DNA of 64,000 bases from DASXRA01 sp036502575 (GCA_036502575.1 DASXYL010000029.1:141264-205263); one strand, 5' to 3'; shown: positions 18,921 through 27,022, counted from the first letter of the stretch. Program-made: numbers and translations. The notes: generated by a model from the sequence alone, not told the origin.

Positions 18921-20104
18921 CCGGCCGCGTCGGCGTAGATGGCCGCGGTCCGCTCGGCGACCGTCGCCCAGGCGTAGTCGCGGCGAACCCTTCGCTGCGC
19001 CCGGGCTGCCGTCCGCCGGGCCGCGGCGCGGTCGCCCAGCAGCTCGGCGACGGACGCAGCCAGCGCGGCCGGATCGTCCGGCGCGAAGCGGGCCCCGCTG
19101 ACGCCGGGCTCCACCAGATCGCGCAGGCCGCCCGTGTCGGCAACGGCGAGCGGGGCACCGGCCGCCGCGGCCTCCAGCGCGATCAGCCCGAACGGCTCGT
19201 AGAGCGACGGTACGAGCACCACGTCGGCCGCCCCGAGCAGAGCGGCGAGATCGCCCTCCGGCACGAAGCCCGCCCACTGCACGGCGTCGCCGAGGCGCCG
19301 GGCCTTCGCGCGCAGCTCGTCCTCCAGCGGACCCGTGCCGGCGATGACCAGCCGGGCACTCGGGAACGCGCGCCGCAGCCGGGGCAATGCCGCGAGGGCC
19401 ACCTGCACGCCCTTCTCGTGCACCAGCCGCCCGGCGATCACCAGCAGCGGACCGTCGCCGGCATAGCGGGTCCGCGCCGCCAACCGGGCCCGGGCCGGGG
19501 CGTGCCACGCGTCGGCGTCCAGCCCGTTGGGCACGACCTCGACCTGATCGGGCGGCAGGTCGAACAGGCGGTGCACCTCGTCGTGCATGAACGACGAGCA
19601 GGTGATCACCCGGGCGGCCTCGTGGACCAGCCAGCGCTCGACCGAGTGCACCGCCCGGTGGAGCGGCGCCGGCAGCCAGCCCTGGTGGCGCCCGGCCTCG
19701 GTGGCGTGGACGGTGGCGATGATCGGGCGCTCGGTGACCTGGGCGAGCGTCACCGCGCTCTGCGTCACCAGCCAGTCGTGGGCGTGGATCACGTCCGGAC
19801 GCCACCGGCGCACCACCGGAATGGCCGCTCGGACCAGGCCGTGCTCGAACGCCTGCGTCCAGGACAGCAGGCTCTCGGTGGTGAAGTCGATGTCGATCGG
19901 ATCGACGGCGGCCCGCACCACCCGTACGCCGTCGTGCACCTCGTCGGGAAGGTCGGTGCCGCCCCGGGTCACGACGCAGACCTCGTGCCCGGCCGCCGCG
20001 AGCTCGTGCGAGAGCGCGTCGACGTGGCGGCCCAGACCGCCGACGATCAGCGGTGGGTACTCCCATGACAGCATCAGTACCCGCACGTCGCGAGATAGTG
20101 CCAC
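18869..20104 (-). CDS. GT4-family glycosyltransferase (Rv3032-like alpha-glucan synthase)
   Basis: 411 residues with the N-terminal LMLSWEYPPLIVGGLGRHVDALS characteristic of glycogen-synthase-like GT4 enzymes, DVIHAHDWL, VVPNGLDAD, LLVIAGRLVHEKGVQVALAAL, and the nucleotide-sugar ExE motif YEPFGLIALEAAAAG. In mycobacteria the counterpart elongates methylglucose lipopolysaccharide and contributes to glycogen. The start is a GTG lacking a clear ribosome site. A 10-bp tandem repeat lies 34 bp upstream. No GH57 branching enzyme gene is adjacent, unlike the mycobacterial locus. Confidence 0.9.
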   Translation of the reverse strand: MALSRDVRVLMLSWEYPPLIVGGLGRHVDALSHELAAAGHEVCVVTRGGTDLPDEVHDGVRVVRAAVDPIDIDFTTESLLSWTQAFEHGLVRAAIPVVRRWRPDVIHAHDWLVTQSAVTLAQVTERPIIATVHATEAGRHQGWLPAPLHRAVHSVERWLVHEAARVITCSSFMHDEVHRLFDLPPDQVEVVPNGLDADAWHAPARARLAARTRYAGDGPLLVIAGRLVHEKGVQVALAALPRLRRAFPSARLVIAGTGPLEDELRAKARRLGDAVQWAGFVPEGDLAALLGAADVVLVPSLYEPFGLIALEAAAAGAPLAVADTGGLRDLVEPGVSGARFAPDDPAALAASVAELLGDRAAARRTAARAQRRVRRDYAWATVAERTAAIYADAAGYRRERITLAGLPTATP

Positions 20105-20137
20105 GCGCTGTCACAGCTGGCGCGACGGGGCCGGACA

Positions 20138-20177
20138 GTGCTGGGTAGTGCCGGGTAGTGCCGGGTAGTGCCGGAGA
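20138..20177. repeat. 10-bp tandem repeat, four units
   Basis: GTGCTGGGTA, GTGCCGGGTA, GTGCCGGGTA and GTGCCGGAGA occupy the short divergent space between the GT4 gene and the membrane-protein gene, directly upstream of the latter's ribosome site. Confidence 0.7.
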
Positions 20178-20193
20178 GTTGAGGAGGCGACGA

Positions 20194-20805
20194 GTGCGGG
20201 CAGCCGCGAGATCGTTGGGTGCGTTCATCCTGCGCTACCGGGGCGTCATCGCCGTGGCGCTGCTGCTGGCGGCCGCGCTCTGCGGCGGCCTGTATCGCAT
20301 CGCCGACGGTGCGGAGAAGCACTCCTACAACTCCGGTGCGGAACCTCCGGCGACGGTGAAGCTGACCACGGGGCACGCGTACGAGATCTCGGTGCCGGGT
20401 GGCCGCAAGGCCTTGCAGAAGCGCGGTATCTCGACGGCTGCGGCGCTGTGTTCGCTCTCGCAGGACGGTGCCTCGCCGATGACGCTCACGGTCACGCCGC
20501 TGTCGGCGGACGTGCGGCCGACCAACGCCGTGGCAACGTTCGTCTCGCCGCTCAGCGGGCGCGCTCACCTCGACTGCGGCCCGTGGGGCGCGGTGTACAT
20601 CGACGACGCGGACGACAGCGGCTGGGACTTCTCCGGGCTGTTCCTCGTGCTCGCGGCGTTCTTCCTCACCGCAGGTGTTGCGCTCGGGCTGTCCGCGCTA
20701 TACGCCCGGACGGCGCGCGACGACCACGAGATCGAGCGCGGCGTCGGGGTCGGTGGCGGTCGTCACGAAGTCGGCGGTGGTGACGCCGACGACCTGCTGC
20801 GCTAG
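20194..20805 (+). CDS. Membrane protein of unknown function with two TM segments
   Basis: 203 residues. GTG at 20194 is chosen because GAGGAGG lies 6 nt upstream; upstream GTGs lie in the tandem repeat. TM1 (GVIAVALLLAAALCGGLYRI), an extracytoplasmic domain of about 110 residues with two Cys (LCSLSQDG, LDCGPWG) that could form a disulfide, then TM2 (LFLVLAAFFLTAGVALGLSALY). The last 35 residues, Gly/Asp/Arg-rich, overlap the convergent methyltransferase gene by 108 nt and look like read-through to the first stop. It may correspond to the small gene Rv3033 next to Rv3032. Function not recognised. Confidence 0.7.
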   Translation: MRAAARSLGAFILRYRGVIAVALLLAAALCGGLYRIADGAEKHSYNSGAEPPATVKLTTGHAYEISVPGGRKALQKRGISTAAALCSLSQDGASPMTLTVTPLSADVRPTNAVATFVSPLSGRAHLDCGPWGAVYIDDADDSGWDFSGLFLVLAAFFLTAGVALGLSALYARTARDDHEIERGVGVGGGRHEVGGGDADDLLR

Positions 20806-21444
20806 CTCGTTGCTCCACTGCTCGGGCGGTGCCGCGAGCTGGGCATCGGCGAAGGATCCACCGAGCCCGGCGTCCAGGTTGCGCAATCGAGCGCCTGCCT
20901 GCAGGCCCCGGACGTCCAGATCGGTGAAGCCGCCGCTCGTGAGCAGGTCGCTCAGCTCGGCCGCGGTGAACTCGTGTGTGTGATACGGGTTGATCGGCGT
21001 CTCGCGTCCGGGTGAGAACGTGAGCCGATTGGGTGTCGTGACGAGCAGGGTCCCGCCGGGACGAAGCACGCGGAGGCACTCGCGGACGAACTGGGCGTGG
21101 TCCCATACGTGCTCGATCACCTGCAGGGTGGCGACGACGTCGAGTGCCGCGTCCCGCACCGGCAGCGCGGCGAGGTTCGCCCGCAGGAAGCTCGGCGTTG
21201 CGTAGCGCGCGGCGGCGTGCGCGACGGCGGCCGCGTCGTAGTCGAGGCCGATCACCCGGTCGGCCACCTCGGCGAATCGCGCGGTGCCGTAGCCCTCGCC
21301 GCACCCGACCTCGAGCACTGACCGTACTGCGGCGTACGGCAGCAGGAACTCGTACGCCGCCTCGTGTCGCCGGAACCAGTAGTTCTCGTGCCAGACACCA
21401 GGGACGGTGCGCTCGCCGGTCAGGGCGAGGCCGTTCGTCGTCAT
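20698..21444 (-). CDS. SAM-dependent methyltransferase (Rv3030-like)
   Basis: 248 residues, starting LALTGERTVPGVWHENYWFRRHEAAYEF, a signature I associate with Rv3030 of the methylglucose lipopolysaccharide locus. Motif I SVLEVGCGEGYGTARFA, then GLDYDAAAVAHA, VVATLQVIEHVWDHAQFVRECLRVLRPGGTLLVTTPN and FSPGRETPINPYHTHEF. ATG at 21444 is used; TATGCT (21459-21454) 9 nt upstream is a possible -10. Likely methylates glucose units made by the neighbouring GT4 enzyme (inference from context). Its 3' end overlaps the convergent membrane-protein gene. Confidence 0.88.
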   Translation of the reverse strand: MTTNGLALTGERTVPGVWHENYWFRRHEAAYEFLLPYAAVRSVLEVGCGEGYGTARFAEVADRVIGLDYDAAAVAHAAARYATPSFLRANLAALPVRDAALDVVATLQVIEHVWDHAQFVRECLRVLRPGGTLLVTTPNRLTFSPGRETPINPYHTHEFTAAELSDLLTSGGFTDLDVRGLQAGARLRNLDAGLGGSFADAQLAAPPEQWSNELAQQVVGVTTADFVTTATDPDAALDLVVVARRPGV

Positions 21445-21509
21445 CAGCCCGTGAGCATACGGATGAACGCAGTGTTTCGTTTCAAGATGTGAGCATCGAG
21501 TAATGGCGC

Positions 21510-21515
21510 TAGCGT
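21510..21515 (+). promoter_or_regulatory. -10 box of leaderless small gene
   Basis: TAGCGT ends 7 nt before the ATG at 21523. Confidence 0.4.
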
Positions 21516-21522
21516 CGCGGGC

Positions 21523-21744
21523 ATGACTGGACAGATCCCACTCAACACGTTCCCCGAGGAGATGGCGGTCACCCGTGGTTTGGTGCGACGCCTGAACGAC
21601 GTCAGTGCTGCCCAGGGGCACGTACCCGCGGATGCGGCGCTCGCCGCAACGATCGAGACGGTGAGCAACCTCGAATTGCTGTTGCTCAAGCTGAGGAACG
21701 CCGTAGGCGCCGGACAGGGCCTGGGGGCGCTGCACCGCCTGTAA
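21523..21744 (+). CDS. Small conserved-looking helical protein
   Basis: 73 residues: MTGQIPLNTFPEEMAVTR, then an amphipathic helical region with ATIETVSNLELLLLKLRNAVG. Probably all-helical and cytosolic; no known motif. Supported by a clean TAGCGT promoter, GC codon bias and its position between two well-defined genes with no overlap. Function not recognised. Confidence 0.6.
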   Translation: MTGQIPLNTFPEEMAVTRGLVRRLNDVSAAQGHVPADAALAATIETVSNLELLLLKLRNAVGAGQGLGALHRL

Positions 21745-21789
21745 CGCCGAACGCCTTCGCTCGACAATGGTGTCGGGCGTCGTGACGGG

Positions 21790-22785
21790 CTAGAGCGCGA
21801 TCTGGCCGATGCCCGGCGAGGTGAGGCTTCCGAGCCACACCGTGCCGTTCACCTCGCGGACGCCGGTAACCAGGTGGAACCACGCGTGGCTGGTCTGCAG
21901 GTCGTGCACGAGCGCGCCGTCCTGGTCATAGGCCTGCACCCAGACGGTCTTCTTCTCCTGGGGTTGCAGCCGTTCGGGCAGCCGCCACGCGAGCTTGCGC
22001 AAGACGGGCGGCCGGGGCAGCAGCGCGTCGAGGACCGGGTCGCGCGGACTGGGCAGCGTCACCCAGATGAGACCGTCGCTGCCGGTGCTGATGTTGTCCG
22101 GGAATCCCGGCAGGTTGTCGACCAGGACGTCGTGCTGCGCCTGGCGCGGCCCGGACAGATGCAGGCGCACCAGGCTGTACCCGGTCGTCTCGGCGACGAC
22201 CACCGACGATTCGTCCGGGGCCAGGGCGACCCCGTTCGCGAACTGCAGTCCGCCGAGCAGCACGTCGAGCGTGCCGTCGGGGGTGCGGCGCAGCAGCCGC
22301 CCGGTTCCCGTGTGCGCCATGATCTCGCCGCGGTAGTGATCGACGCCGAAGTGGGTCGAGCTGTCGGTGAAGTAGACGGTGCCGTCGGCGGCGATGGCGG
22401 CGTTGTTGCAGAACACCATCGGCACGTCGTCGACGCGGTCGGCCAAGGTGTGCACCCGCCCGGTCGCGGCCTCGACGTGCAGCAGGCCCCGCCGGGCGTC
22501 ACACACGACCAGGTCGCCGTCCGGGTCGATCTCGACGCCGAGCGGACGCCCGTGCGTGTCGGCCAGCGTCTCGACGTGGGTCGCGTCGGGGGAGAGCCGC
22601 AGGATCCGCCCGTCGGCGATGCCGGTGTAGAGGTTGCCGTCGGTGTCGACCGCGACGTCCTCGGGCCCCCTGCCCGGCACGTCGAACACCGAGAGCCGCA
22701 CCGGCACCGGGCCCTGCCGTTGCCTGGCCCGCGGAGTTGTTTTCGGCGGATGCCAAACGACGGGATCGATCGTGGGCTTGCGCAC
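21790..22785 (-). CDS. SMP-30/gluconolactonase/strictosidine-synthase-like beta-propeller
   Basis: 331 residues forming a six-bladed propeller of the SMP-30/strictosidine synthase type: GPEDVAVDTDGNLYTGIADGRI, GRPLGVEIDPDGDLVVCDA, NNAAIAADGTVYFTDSS, FANGVALAPDESSVVVAET and PGFPDNISTGSDGLIWVTLPSP, one blade each, closing with TSPGIGQIAL. Likely a metal-dependent lactonase or esterase; the metal-binding Asn/Asp residues appear kept, but the substrate is unknown. Starts at GTG 22785 with TACGGT 6 nt upstream. No signal peptide. Confidence 0.85.
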   Translation of the reverse strand: MRKPTIDPVVWHPPKTTPRARQRQGPVPVRLSVFDVPGRGPEDVAVDTDGNLYTGIADGRILRLSPDATHVETLADTHGRPLGVEIDPDGDLVVCDARRGLLHVEAATGRVHTLADRVDDVPMVFCNNAAIAADGTVYFTDSSTHFGVDHYRGEIMAHTGTGRLLRRTPDGTLDVLLGGLQFANGVALAPDESSVVVAETTGYSLVRLHLSGPRQAQHDVLVDNLPGFPDNISTGSDGLIWVTLPSPRDPVLDALLPRPPVLRKLAWRLPERLQPQEKKTVWVQAYDQDGALVHDLQTSHAWFHLVTGVREVNGTVWLGSLTSPGIGQIAL

Positions 22786-22791
22786 CCGCTG

Positions 22792-22797
22792 ACCGTA
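22792..22797 (-). promoter_or_regulatory. -10 box of leaderless SMP-30-like gene
   Basis: TACGGT on the minus strand ends 6 nt before the GTG start at 22785. Confidence 0.45.
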
Positions 22798-22846
22798 TCT
22801 CGTCGTCGCAGTGAGATGCTTCGAAGGGCGAGACGACTGCCACATT

Positions 22847-22895
22847 GCTACTCGCCGGTAACTTGGGCAGTATTTCCAGCATGTTGCGGCTGGAA
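22847..22895. promoter_or_regulatory. Two operator-like sites upstream of etfB
   Basis: An imperfect palindrome GCTACTCGCCGGTAAC (22847-22862) and a perfect one, TTCCAGC (22874-22880) with GCTGGAA (22889-22895) and an 8-base loop. Their position 45-90 bp before etfB suggests control of the electron-transfer-flavoprotein operon. The first site recalls TetR-type fatty-acid operators, but that is only a resemblance. Confidence 0.35.
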
Positions 22896-22939
22896 TCGGC
22901 AGCGAGCGACATCCCCGATTCGAGAGGTCAGTCGAAGGC

Positions 22940-23719
22940 ATGAATGTAGTGGTGCTGGTCAAGCAGGTGCCTGACACGTCGGCCGAGCGCAAGCTCAAGG
23001 CCGCCGACAACACCCTGGACCGCGAGTCCGTGGACGCTGTCATCAATGAGATCGACGAGTACGCGATCGAGGCGGGGCTGCTCCTCAAGGAGGCCCACGG
23101 CGGCGAGGTGACGATCCTCACGGTCGGCCCGGAGCGGGCGACCGAGTCGATCCGCAAGGCGCTGTCGATGGGCGCCGACAAGGCCGTCCACGTGAGCGAC
23201 GAGGCGATCCACGGCTCGGACGCCATCCAGACCGCAAAGATCATCGCCAAGGCGCTCGGCACGGTCGAGTACGACGTCGTGATCGCCGGCGCCGAGGCCA
23301 CCGACACCCGGGTGGCTGTTCTTCCGGCGCTTCTGGCCGAGGCGCTCGGGGTGCCGCAGCTCTCGCACGCGCGCAAGATCACGATCGACGGCCCGGCCGT
23401 GACGATCGAGCGAGTCAGCGACACCGGCTACGACGTCGTCCAGGCCTCGACCCCGGCCGTCATCAGCGTGGTGGAGAAGATCAACGAGCCGCGCTACCCG
23501 TCGTTCAAGGGCATCATGGCCGCGAAGAGCAAGCCGATCTCGACGCTCACGGTCGCCGACCTCGGCCTCGGCGCCGACGAGGTGGGCCTGGCCAACGCCA
23601 CCACGCAGGTCGTGTCGTTCGAGGTCGCGCCGCCCCGGCAGGCCGGGCAGGTCGTCAAGGACGAGGGCGACGGCGGCGTGAAGATCGCCGACTACCTCGC
23701 ATCACGGAAGTTGATCTGA
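22940..23719 (+). CDS. etfB: Electron transfer flavoprotein beta subunit
   Basis: 259 residues. Carries electrons from acyl-CoA dehydrogenases to the quinone pool as a heterodimer with EtfA. Typical segments: MNVVVLVKQVPDTSAERK, VNEIDEYAIEAGL equivalent VINEIDEYAIEAG, GADKAVHVSDE, VIAGAEATDTRVAVLPALLAEALGVPQLS and PRYPSFKGIMAAKSKPI. Matches fixA (Rv3029c) in order and strand relation. One base separates its stop from etfA. Regulated perhaps through the two palindromes upstream. Confidence 0.97.
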   Translation: MNVVVLVKQVPDTSAERKLKAADNTLDRESVDAVINEIDEYAIEAGLLLKEAHGGEVTILTVGPERATESIRKALSMGADKAVHVSDEAIHGSDAIQTAKIIAKALGTVEYDVVIAGAEATDTRVAVLPALLAEALGVPQLSHARKITIDGPAVTIERVSDTGYDVVQASTPAVISVVEKINEPRYPSFKGIMAAKSKPISTLTVADLGLGADEVGLANATTQVVSFEVAPPRQAGQVVKDEGDGGVKIADYLASRKLI

Positions 23720-23720
23720 C

Positions 23721-24680
23721 ATGGCAGAGGTTCTGGTTCTGGTCGACACCGCTGACGGAGCGGTGAAGAAGTCGACGCTCGAACTGCTCACCGCCGCTCG
23801 CTCGATCGGCGAGCCGAGCGCGGTCGTCATCGGAGCGCCCGGCACGGCGGCAGCGCTCAAGGGCACGCTGGCCGAGTACGGCGCGGCCAAGGTCTACGTC
23901 GCCGAGAGCGACGATTTCGGCGGCTACCTCGTGGCGCCCAAGGCCGAGGCGCTGGCGACGATCGTCGAGCAGGCTTCGCCGGCTGCCGTGCTGGTGTCGT
24001 CCACGTCGGAGAACAAGGAGATCGCGGCCCGGCTGGCCTTCAAGATCGGCAGCGGGCTGCTCACCGACGCCGTCACGGTGAACTCCGACGCGAGCGTCGT
24101 GCAGAGCATCTTCGGCGGCGCGGTCACCGTGCAGTCGAAGGTCAGCAAGGGCGTCCCGGTCATCACGGTCCGCGCGAACTCGGTGGCGCCCGAGGCGTCG
24201 ACCGGCGCGGCTGAGGAGGTCGCGGTCGACGTGGCGCTGTCCGACGCGGCCAAGGGCGCCCAGGTCGTCGACCGGGTGGTTGAGGCCAAGGGCAGCCGTC
24301 CGTCGCTGGCCGACGCCTCGGTGATCGTCTCCGGTGGGCGCGGCGTCGGCGGCGCCGAGAACTTCTCGGTGATCGAGGCGCTGGCCGACTCGCTCGGTGC
24401 GGCCGTGGGCGCCTCGCGTGCGGCCACCGACGCCGGATGGGTGCCGCACCAGATGCAGGTCGGGCAGACCGGTGTCACCGTGTCGCCGCAGCTCTACATC
24501 GCGGTCGGCATCTCCGGGGCCATCCAGCACCGGGCCGGCATGCAGACGTCCAAGACGATCGTCGCCATCAACAAGGACCCGGAAGCGCCGATCTTCGAGC
24601 TCGCCGACTTCGGCGTGGTCGGTGACCTGTTCACGGTCGCGCCGCAGCTCACCGAGGAGCTCACCAAGCGCAAGGGCTAG
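23721..24680 (+). CDS. etfA: Electron transfer flavoprotein alpha subunit
   Basis: 319 residues. Binds FAD; partner of EtfB. The C-terminal FAD domain is clear: GGRGVGGAENFSVIEALADSLGAAVGASRAA, GQTGVTVSPQLYIAVGISGAIQH and INKDPEAPIFELADFGVVGDL. The N-terminal domain begins VLVLVDTADGAVKKSTLELLTAA. Counterpart of fixB (Rv3028c). Confidence 0.97.
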   Translation: MAEVLVLVDTADGAVKKSTLELLTAARSIGEPSAVVIGAPGTAAALKGTLAEYGAAKVYVAESDDFGGYLVAPKAEALATIVEQASPAAVLVSSTSENKEIAARLAFKIGSGLLTDAVTVNSDASVVQSIFGGAVTVQSKVSKGVPVITVRANSVAPEASTGAAEEVAVDVALSDAAKGAQVVDRVVEAKGSRPSLADASVIVSGGRGVGGAENFSVIEALADSLGAAVGASRAATDAGWVPHQMQVGQTGVTVSPQLYIAVGISGAIQHRAGMQTSKTIVAINKDPEAPIFELADFGVVGDLFTVAPQLTEELTKRKG

Positions 24681-24696
24681 GACGTCCTAGGCGCCG

Positions 24697-24712
24697 GTGC
24701 CCGGAGGGGCAC
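24697..24712 (+). terminator. Hairpin after etfBA
   Basis: GTGCCC-ggag-GGGCAC begins 16 bp after the etfA stop; further GC-rich inverted segments follow. No T-run, so called from position and structure only. Confidence 0.4.
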
Positions 24713-24810
24713 AGTGCCCGCCCGAACGGGCGCCCTCGGGCGGGATCCATTGCTTCGGCCCGCATAGGGCCCGGAGGCTCGTCCTCACAACACCTCGTGA
24801 GGAGCGGACT

Positions 24811-25305
24811 ATGAGCGAGCCCGATAGCGGCGACGGCGGCTTCACCGGAAGCGCTGACGGCGCCCCGTACAGCGGATTCGACCCGGGGACGGACCTGCAG
24901 TCCCATGGTGACGTTCCGGCCAACCCGTCCGGCATGACGCAGGAGCAGCTGCGCCAGTCCGAAGAGAACGACAAGCCGATCGAGTACGACCCGATCGGCC
25001 AGGCACTGGTCAGCCTGCCCGTCTCGCTGGCGCAGGGCGCCGTGACCGCGGCCGCCGAGGGCGTGTCGCTGGGGGCCGAGCTGCTCAAGGAAGGCGTCGC
25101 GTGGGGCGCGAGCGAGCTCGGCATCGGCGCCGCCGAGCACATCGCCGAGGGCGGCTCAGAGGGCACTGATGGCTCGGGGGGCTCGGGGGGCTCGGGGGGC
25201 TCGGGGGATTCTGAGGGAGCGGGCGGGGCTGACAGTGCTGACGGCGGCGCTCCGGATGCCAGCTACGACCCCAATGTCTACGAGCAGGGCGCCGGTTCCG
25301 AATAG
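24811..25305 (+). CDS. Acidic Gly/Ser-rich hypothetical protein
   Basis: 164 residues, start supported by GAGGAG at 6 nt. Residues 1-60 are acidic and Gly-rich; 60-110 form an Ala-rich helical segment (IGQALVSLPVSLAQGAVTAAAEG) that could associate with a membrane; residues 115-155 are low complexity with GSGGSGGSGG encoded by four exact 9-bp repeats; the C-terminus is DASYDPNVYEQGAGSE. No signal peptide. Function not recognised. A 22-bp palindrome follows the stop. Confidence 0.65.
   Translation: MSEPDSGDGGFTGSADGAPYSGFDPGTDLQSHGDVPANPSGMTQEQLRQSEENDKPIEYDPIGQALVSLPVSLAQGAVTAAAEGVSLGAELLKEGVAWGASELGIGAAEHIAEGGSEGTDGSGGSGGSGGSGDSEGAGGADSADGGAPDASYDPNVYEQGAGSE
25171..25206 (+). repeat. Four perfect 9-bp tandem repeats inside a gene
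   Basis: GGCTCGGGG x4, in frame, encoding a Gly/Ser tract. Confidence 0.85.
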
Positions 25306-25313
25306 CCGATTGG

Positions 25314-25335
25314 TCCGTGCCCGATCGGGCACGGA
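25314..25335. terminator. Perfect 22-bp palindrome after the Gly/Ser-rich gene
   Basis: Centre CCCGATCGGG with arms extending to TCCGTG/CACGGA. It begins 9 bp after the stop codon; it may act as a terminator or a dimer-protein binding site. Confidence 0.45.
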
Positions 25336-25383
25336 TCGGCGGTGAGGCTTTCCTCGGCCCCGTCGGGAGCGCATGCTCGTCGC

Positions 25384-25530
25384 GTGCAGGGGGAACCGAC
25401 AGGGCAGTACTGGGATCTCGACGAGGCCGGGTGGGTGAGCGTCGACGGTGATGCCAGCCGTCCCGCCGACGAGGTCGCCGACGAGTTCGCGGCGCTCGAC
25501 GCCGTGCTCGCGCCGTCCGAGCCCAGGTAA
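25384..25530 (+). CDS. Possible very small acidic protein
   Basis: 48 residues from GTG 25384 (VQGEPTGQYWDLDEAGWV then DEVADEFAALDAVLAPSEPR); an in-frame GTG at 25342 would add 14 residues. Acidic, one aromatic cluster, no known motif. Included because it fills the gap with strong third-position GC bias, but no ribosome site is visible. Function not recognised. Confidence 0.4.
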   Translation: MQGEPTGQYWDLDEAGWVSVDGDASRPADEVADEFAALDAVLAPSEPR

Positions 25531-25582
25531 CGACGCTAATCACGCTTGACCTGAACCAGGGTTGAAGACGCACCCTGTTCGG

Positions 25583-27001
25583 GTGACGACGACGACTGCG
25601 GCGACCGGGCCGCCCGTCGAACGGTCGATCTTCGCGCCGGCCAATCGCAGCACGAGCGTTGGCCTGCTCATCCTGGTCACGCTGATCGCGTTCGAGGCGA
25701 TGGCGGTGGCTGCTGCCCTGCCGACGGCGGCCCGCGAGCTACACGGCATCGGTGCGATCGGCTGGGCGTTCACCGGCTTCCTCGTATCGGACGTCGTGGG
25801 CATGGTCGTGTCCGGGCAGCTGTGCGATCGGCGCGGTCCGCGACTGCCGATGATCGCCGGGTTGATCGCCTTCCTGACCGGGCTCGTGGTGGCGGGCACC
25901 GCGACGTCGATGGCGCAGCTCGTCGCCGGGCGATGCGTCCAGGGCATCGGCGCCGGCCTGCTGATCACCGCGATCTACGTCGTGCTGGGGGCGACGTATC
26001 CGGATGCGCTGCGTCCGAAGATCTTCGCCGCGATGTCGTCGGCCTGGGTGGTGCCGTCGCTGTTCGGGCCGGTGGTGTCCGGGACGCTGGCCCAGCACGT
26101 CAGCTGGCGGTGGGTGTTCCTGGGCCTGCTGCCGTTCGTGCTCGTCGGGGCCGGGTTGCTGGTTCCGGTGCTGCGCGGGTTGGCCTCGCCCGCGTCGCCG
26201 GGACGGCTGGCCGACCCGCACCGGGTGCTGCACGCGCTGGCCGCGGCCGGCGGCGTCGCCGCGCTCGAGGCGGCCGGACAGCACCCGTCTCCCGCCTCGT
26301 TGCCGGTCGCCGGCGTGGGCGTGGTGGCGCTCGCGTGGGGGCTGCGCGCGTTGCTGCCGAGCGGGACGGTGCGGGTGCGGCGCGGGGTGTCCGCACCGAT
26401 CGCGATGCGCGGGCTGTTCGCCGGGGCGTTCTTCGGCGTCGAGTCGATGGTGCCGCTCACTCAGTCGGTGCAGCACGGCTTCGGCGCCACACTCGCCGGC
26501 CTGCCGCTCGTCGCGTCGGGCGTGACCTGGGCGCTCGGCTCGTGGTGGCAGGGCCGCTCACCTGCGGCCGAGGGGCCGGAACGTCGGGTCGTGCTGATCC
26601 GGACCGGATTCGCGCTGATCGCGCTCGCGGCGGCACTGGTGGCGGTGGCGGCCCAGCCGGCCGTGCCTGGATGGCTGATCTTTCCGGCCTGGGCCCTGGC
26701 CGGGCTCGGCGCCGGCCTCACGATGTCGAGCCTCGGCGTGCTGCTGCTGCGGTACACGAACGATGCCGACCGGGGCACCGACTCGGCCGCGCTGCAGCTG
26801 TCCGACGCGGTGACCAGCGCCCTGACGACCGGCGTGGCCGGGGTCCTGGTGGCCGCCGCCGCGCGGGGCGTGGTCGGCTACACGGCGGCGTTCACCGTGC
26901 TCGATCTGGCGATGGTGGGGGTCGCCGGGCTGGGCGTCGCCGTCGCCGGCCGCGCCCGCCCCGCAGCTAGCTCGCTTTTGGTCACCCAACCGGCTATATG
27001 A
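25583..27001 (+). CDS. MFS drug-resistance-type transporter
   Basis: About 472 residues, integral membrane, proton-coupled efflux presumed. TM1 SVGLLILVTLIAFEAMAVAAALP, motif A in the TM2-TM3 loop (GQLCDRRGPRLPM), motif C-like GIGAGLLITAIYVVLGA, and about 12-14 TM segments. GTG at 25583 is my start; an upstream TTG at 25562 is in frame. The last nine residues (SLLVTQPAI) and the stop codon are supplied by the palindromic element at 26976-27017, so the native C-terminus may have been altered when that element arrived. Substrate unknown. Confidence 0.85.
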   Translation: MTTTTAATGPPVERSIFAPANRSTSVGLLILVTLIAFEAMAVAAALPTAARELHGIGAIGWAFTGFLVSDVVGMVVSGQLCDRRGPRLPMIAGLIAFLTGLVVAGTATSMAQLVAGRCVQGIGAGLLITAIYVVLGATYPDALRPKIFAAMSSAWVVPSLFGPVVSGTLAQHVSWRWVFLGLLPFVLVGAGLLVPVLRGLASPASPGRLADPHRVLHALAAAGGVAALEAAGQHPSPASLPVAGVGVVALAWGLRALLPSGTVRVRRGVSAPIAMRGLFAGAFFGVESMVPLTQSVQHGFGATLAGLPLVASGVTWALGSWWQGRSPAAEGPERRVVLIRTGFALIALAAALVAVAAQPAVPGWLIFPAWALAGLGAGLTMSSLGVLLLRYTNDADRGTDSAALQLSDAVTSALTTGVAGVLVAAAARGVVGYTAAFTVLDLAMVGVAGLGVAVAGRARPAASSLLVTQPAI

Positions 27002-27017
27002 CGGCGGGTGACCAAAA
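26976..27017 (-). repeat. Palindromic element family P1, copy 1
   Basis: Arms TTTTGGTCACCC (26976-26987) and GGGTGACCAAAA (27006-27017) around an 18-base core containing CTATATGAC. 40 of 42 bases match, in reverse orientation, the copy at 59047-59088. Located exactly at the convergent junction of the MFS gene and lhgO, so a bidirectional terminator role is likely. Confidence 0.85.
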
Positions 27018-27022
27018 CCGGA

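Noticed and set aside
22940..24680. Nitrogen-fixation fixAB genes
   Set aside because: No fixCX or nif genes are near, and the sequences fit housekeeping EtfBA; the fix name is only the mycobacterial label.
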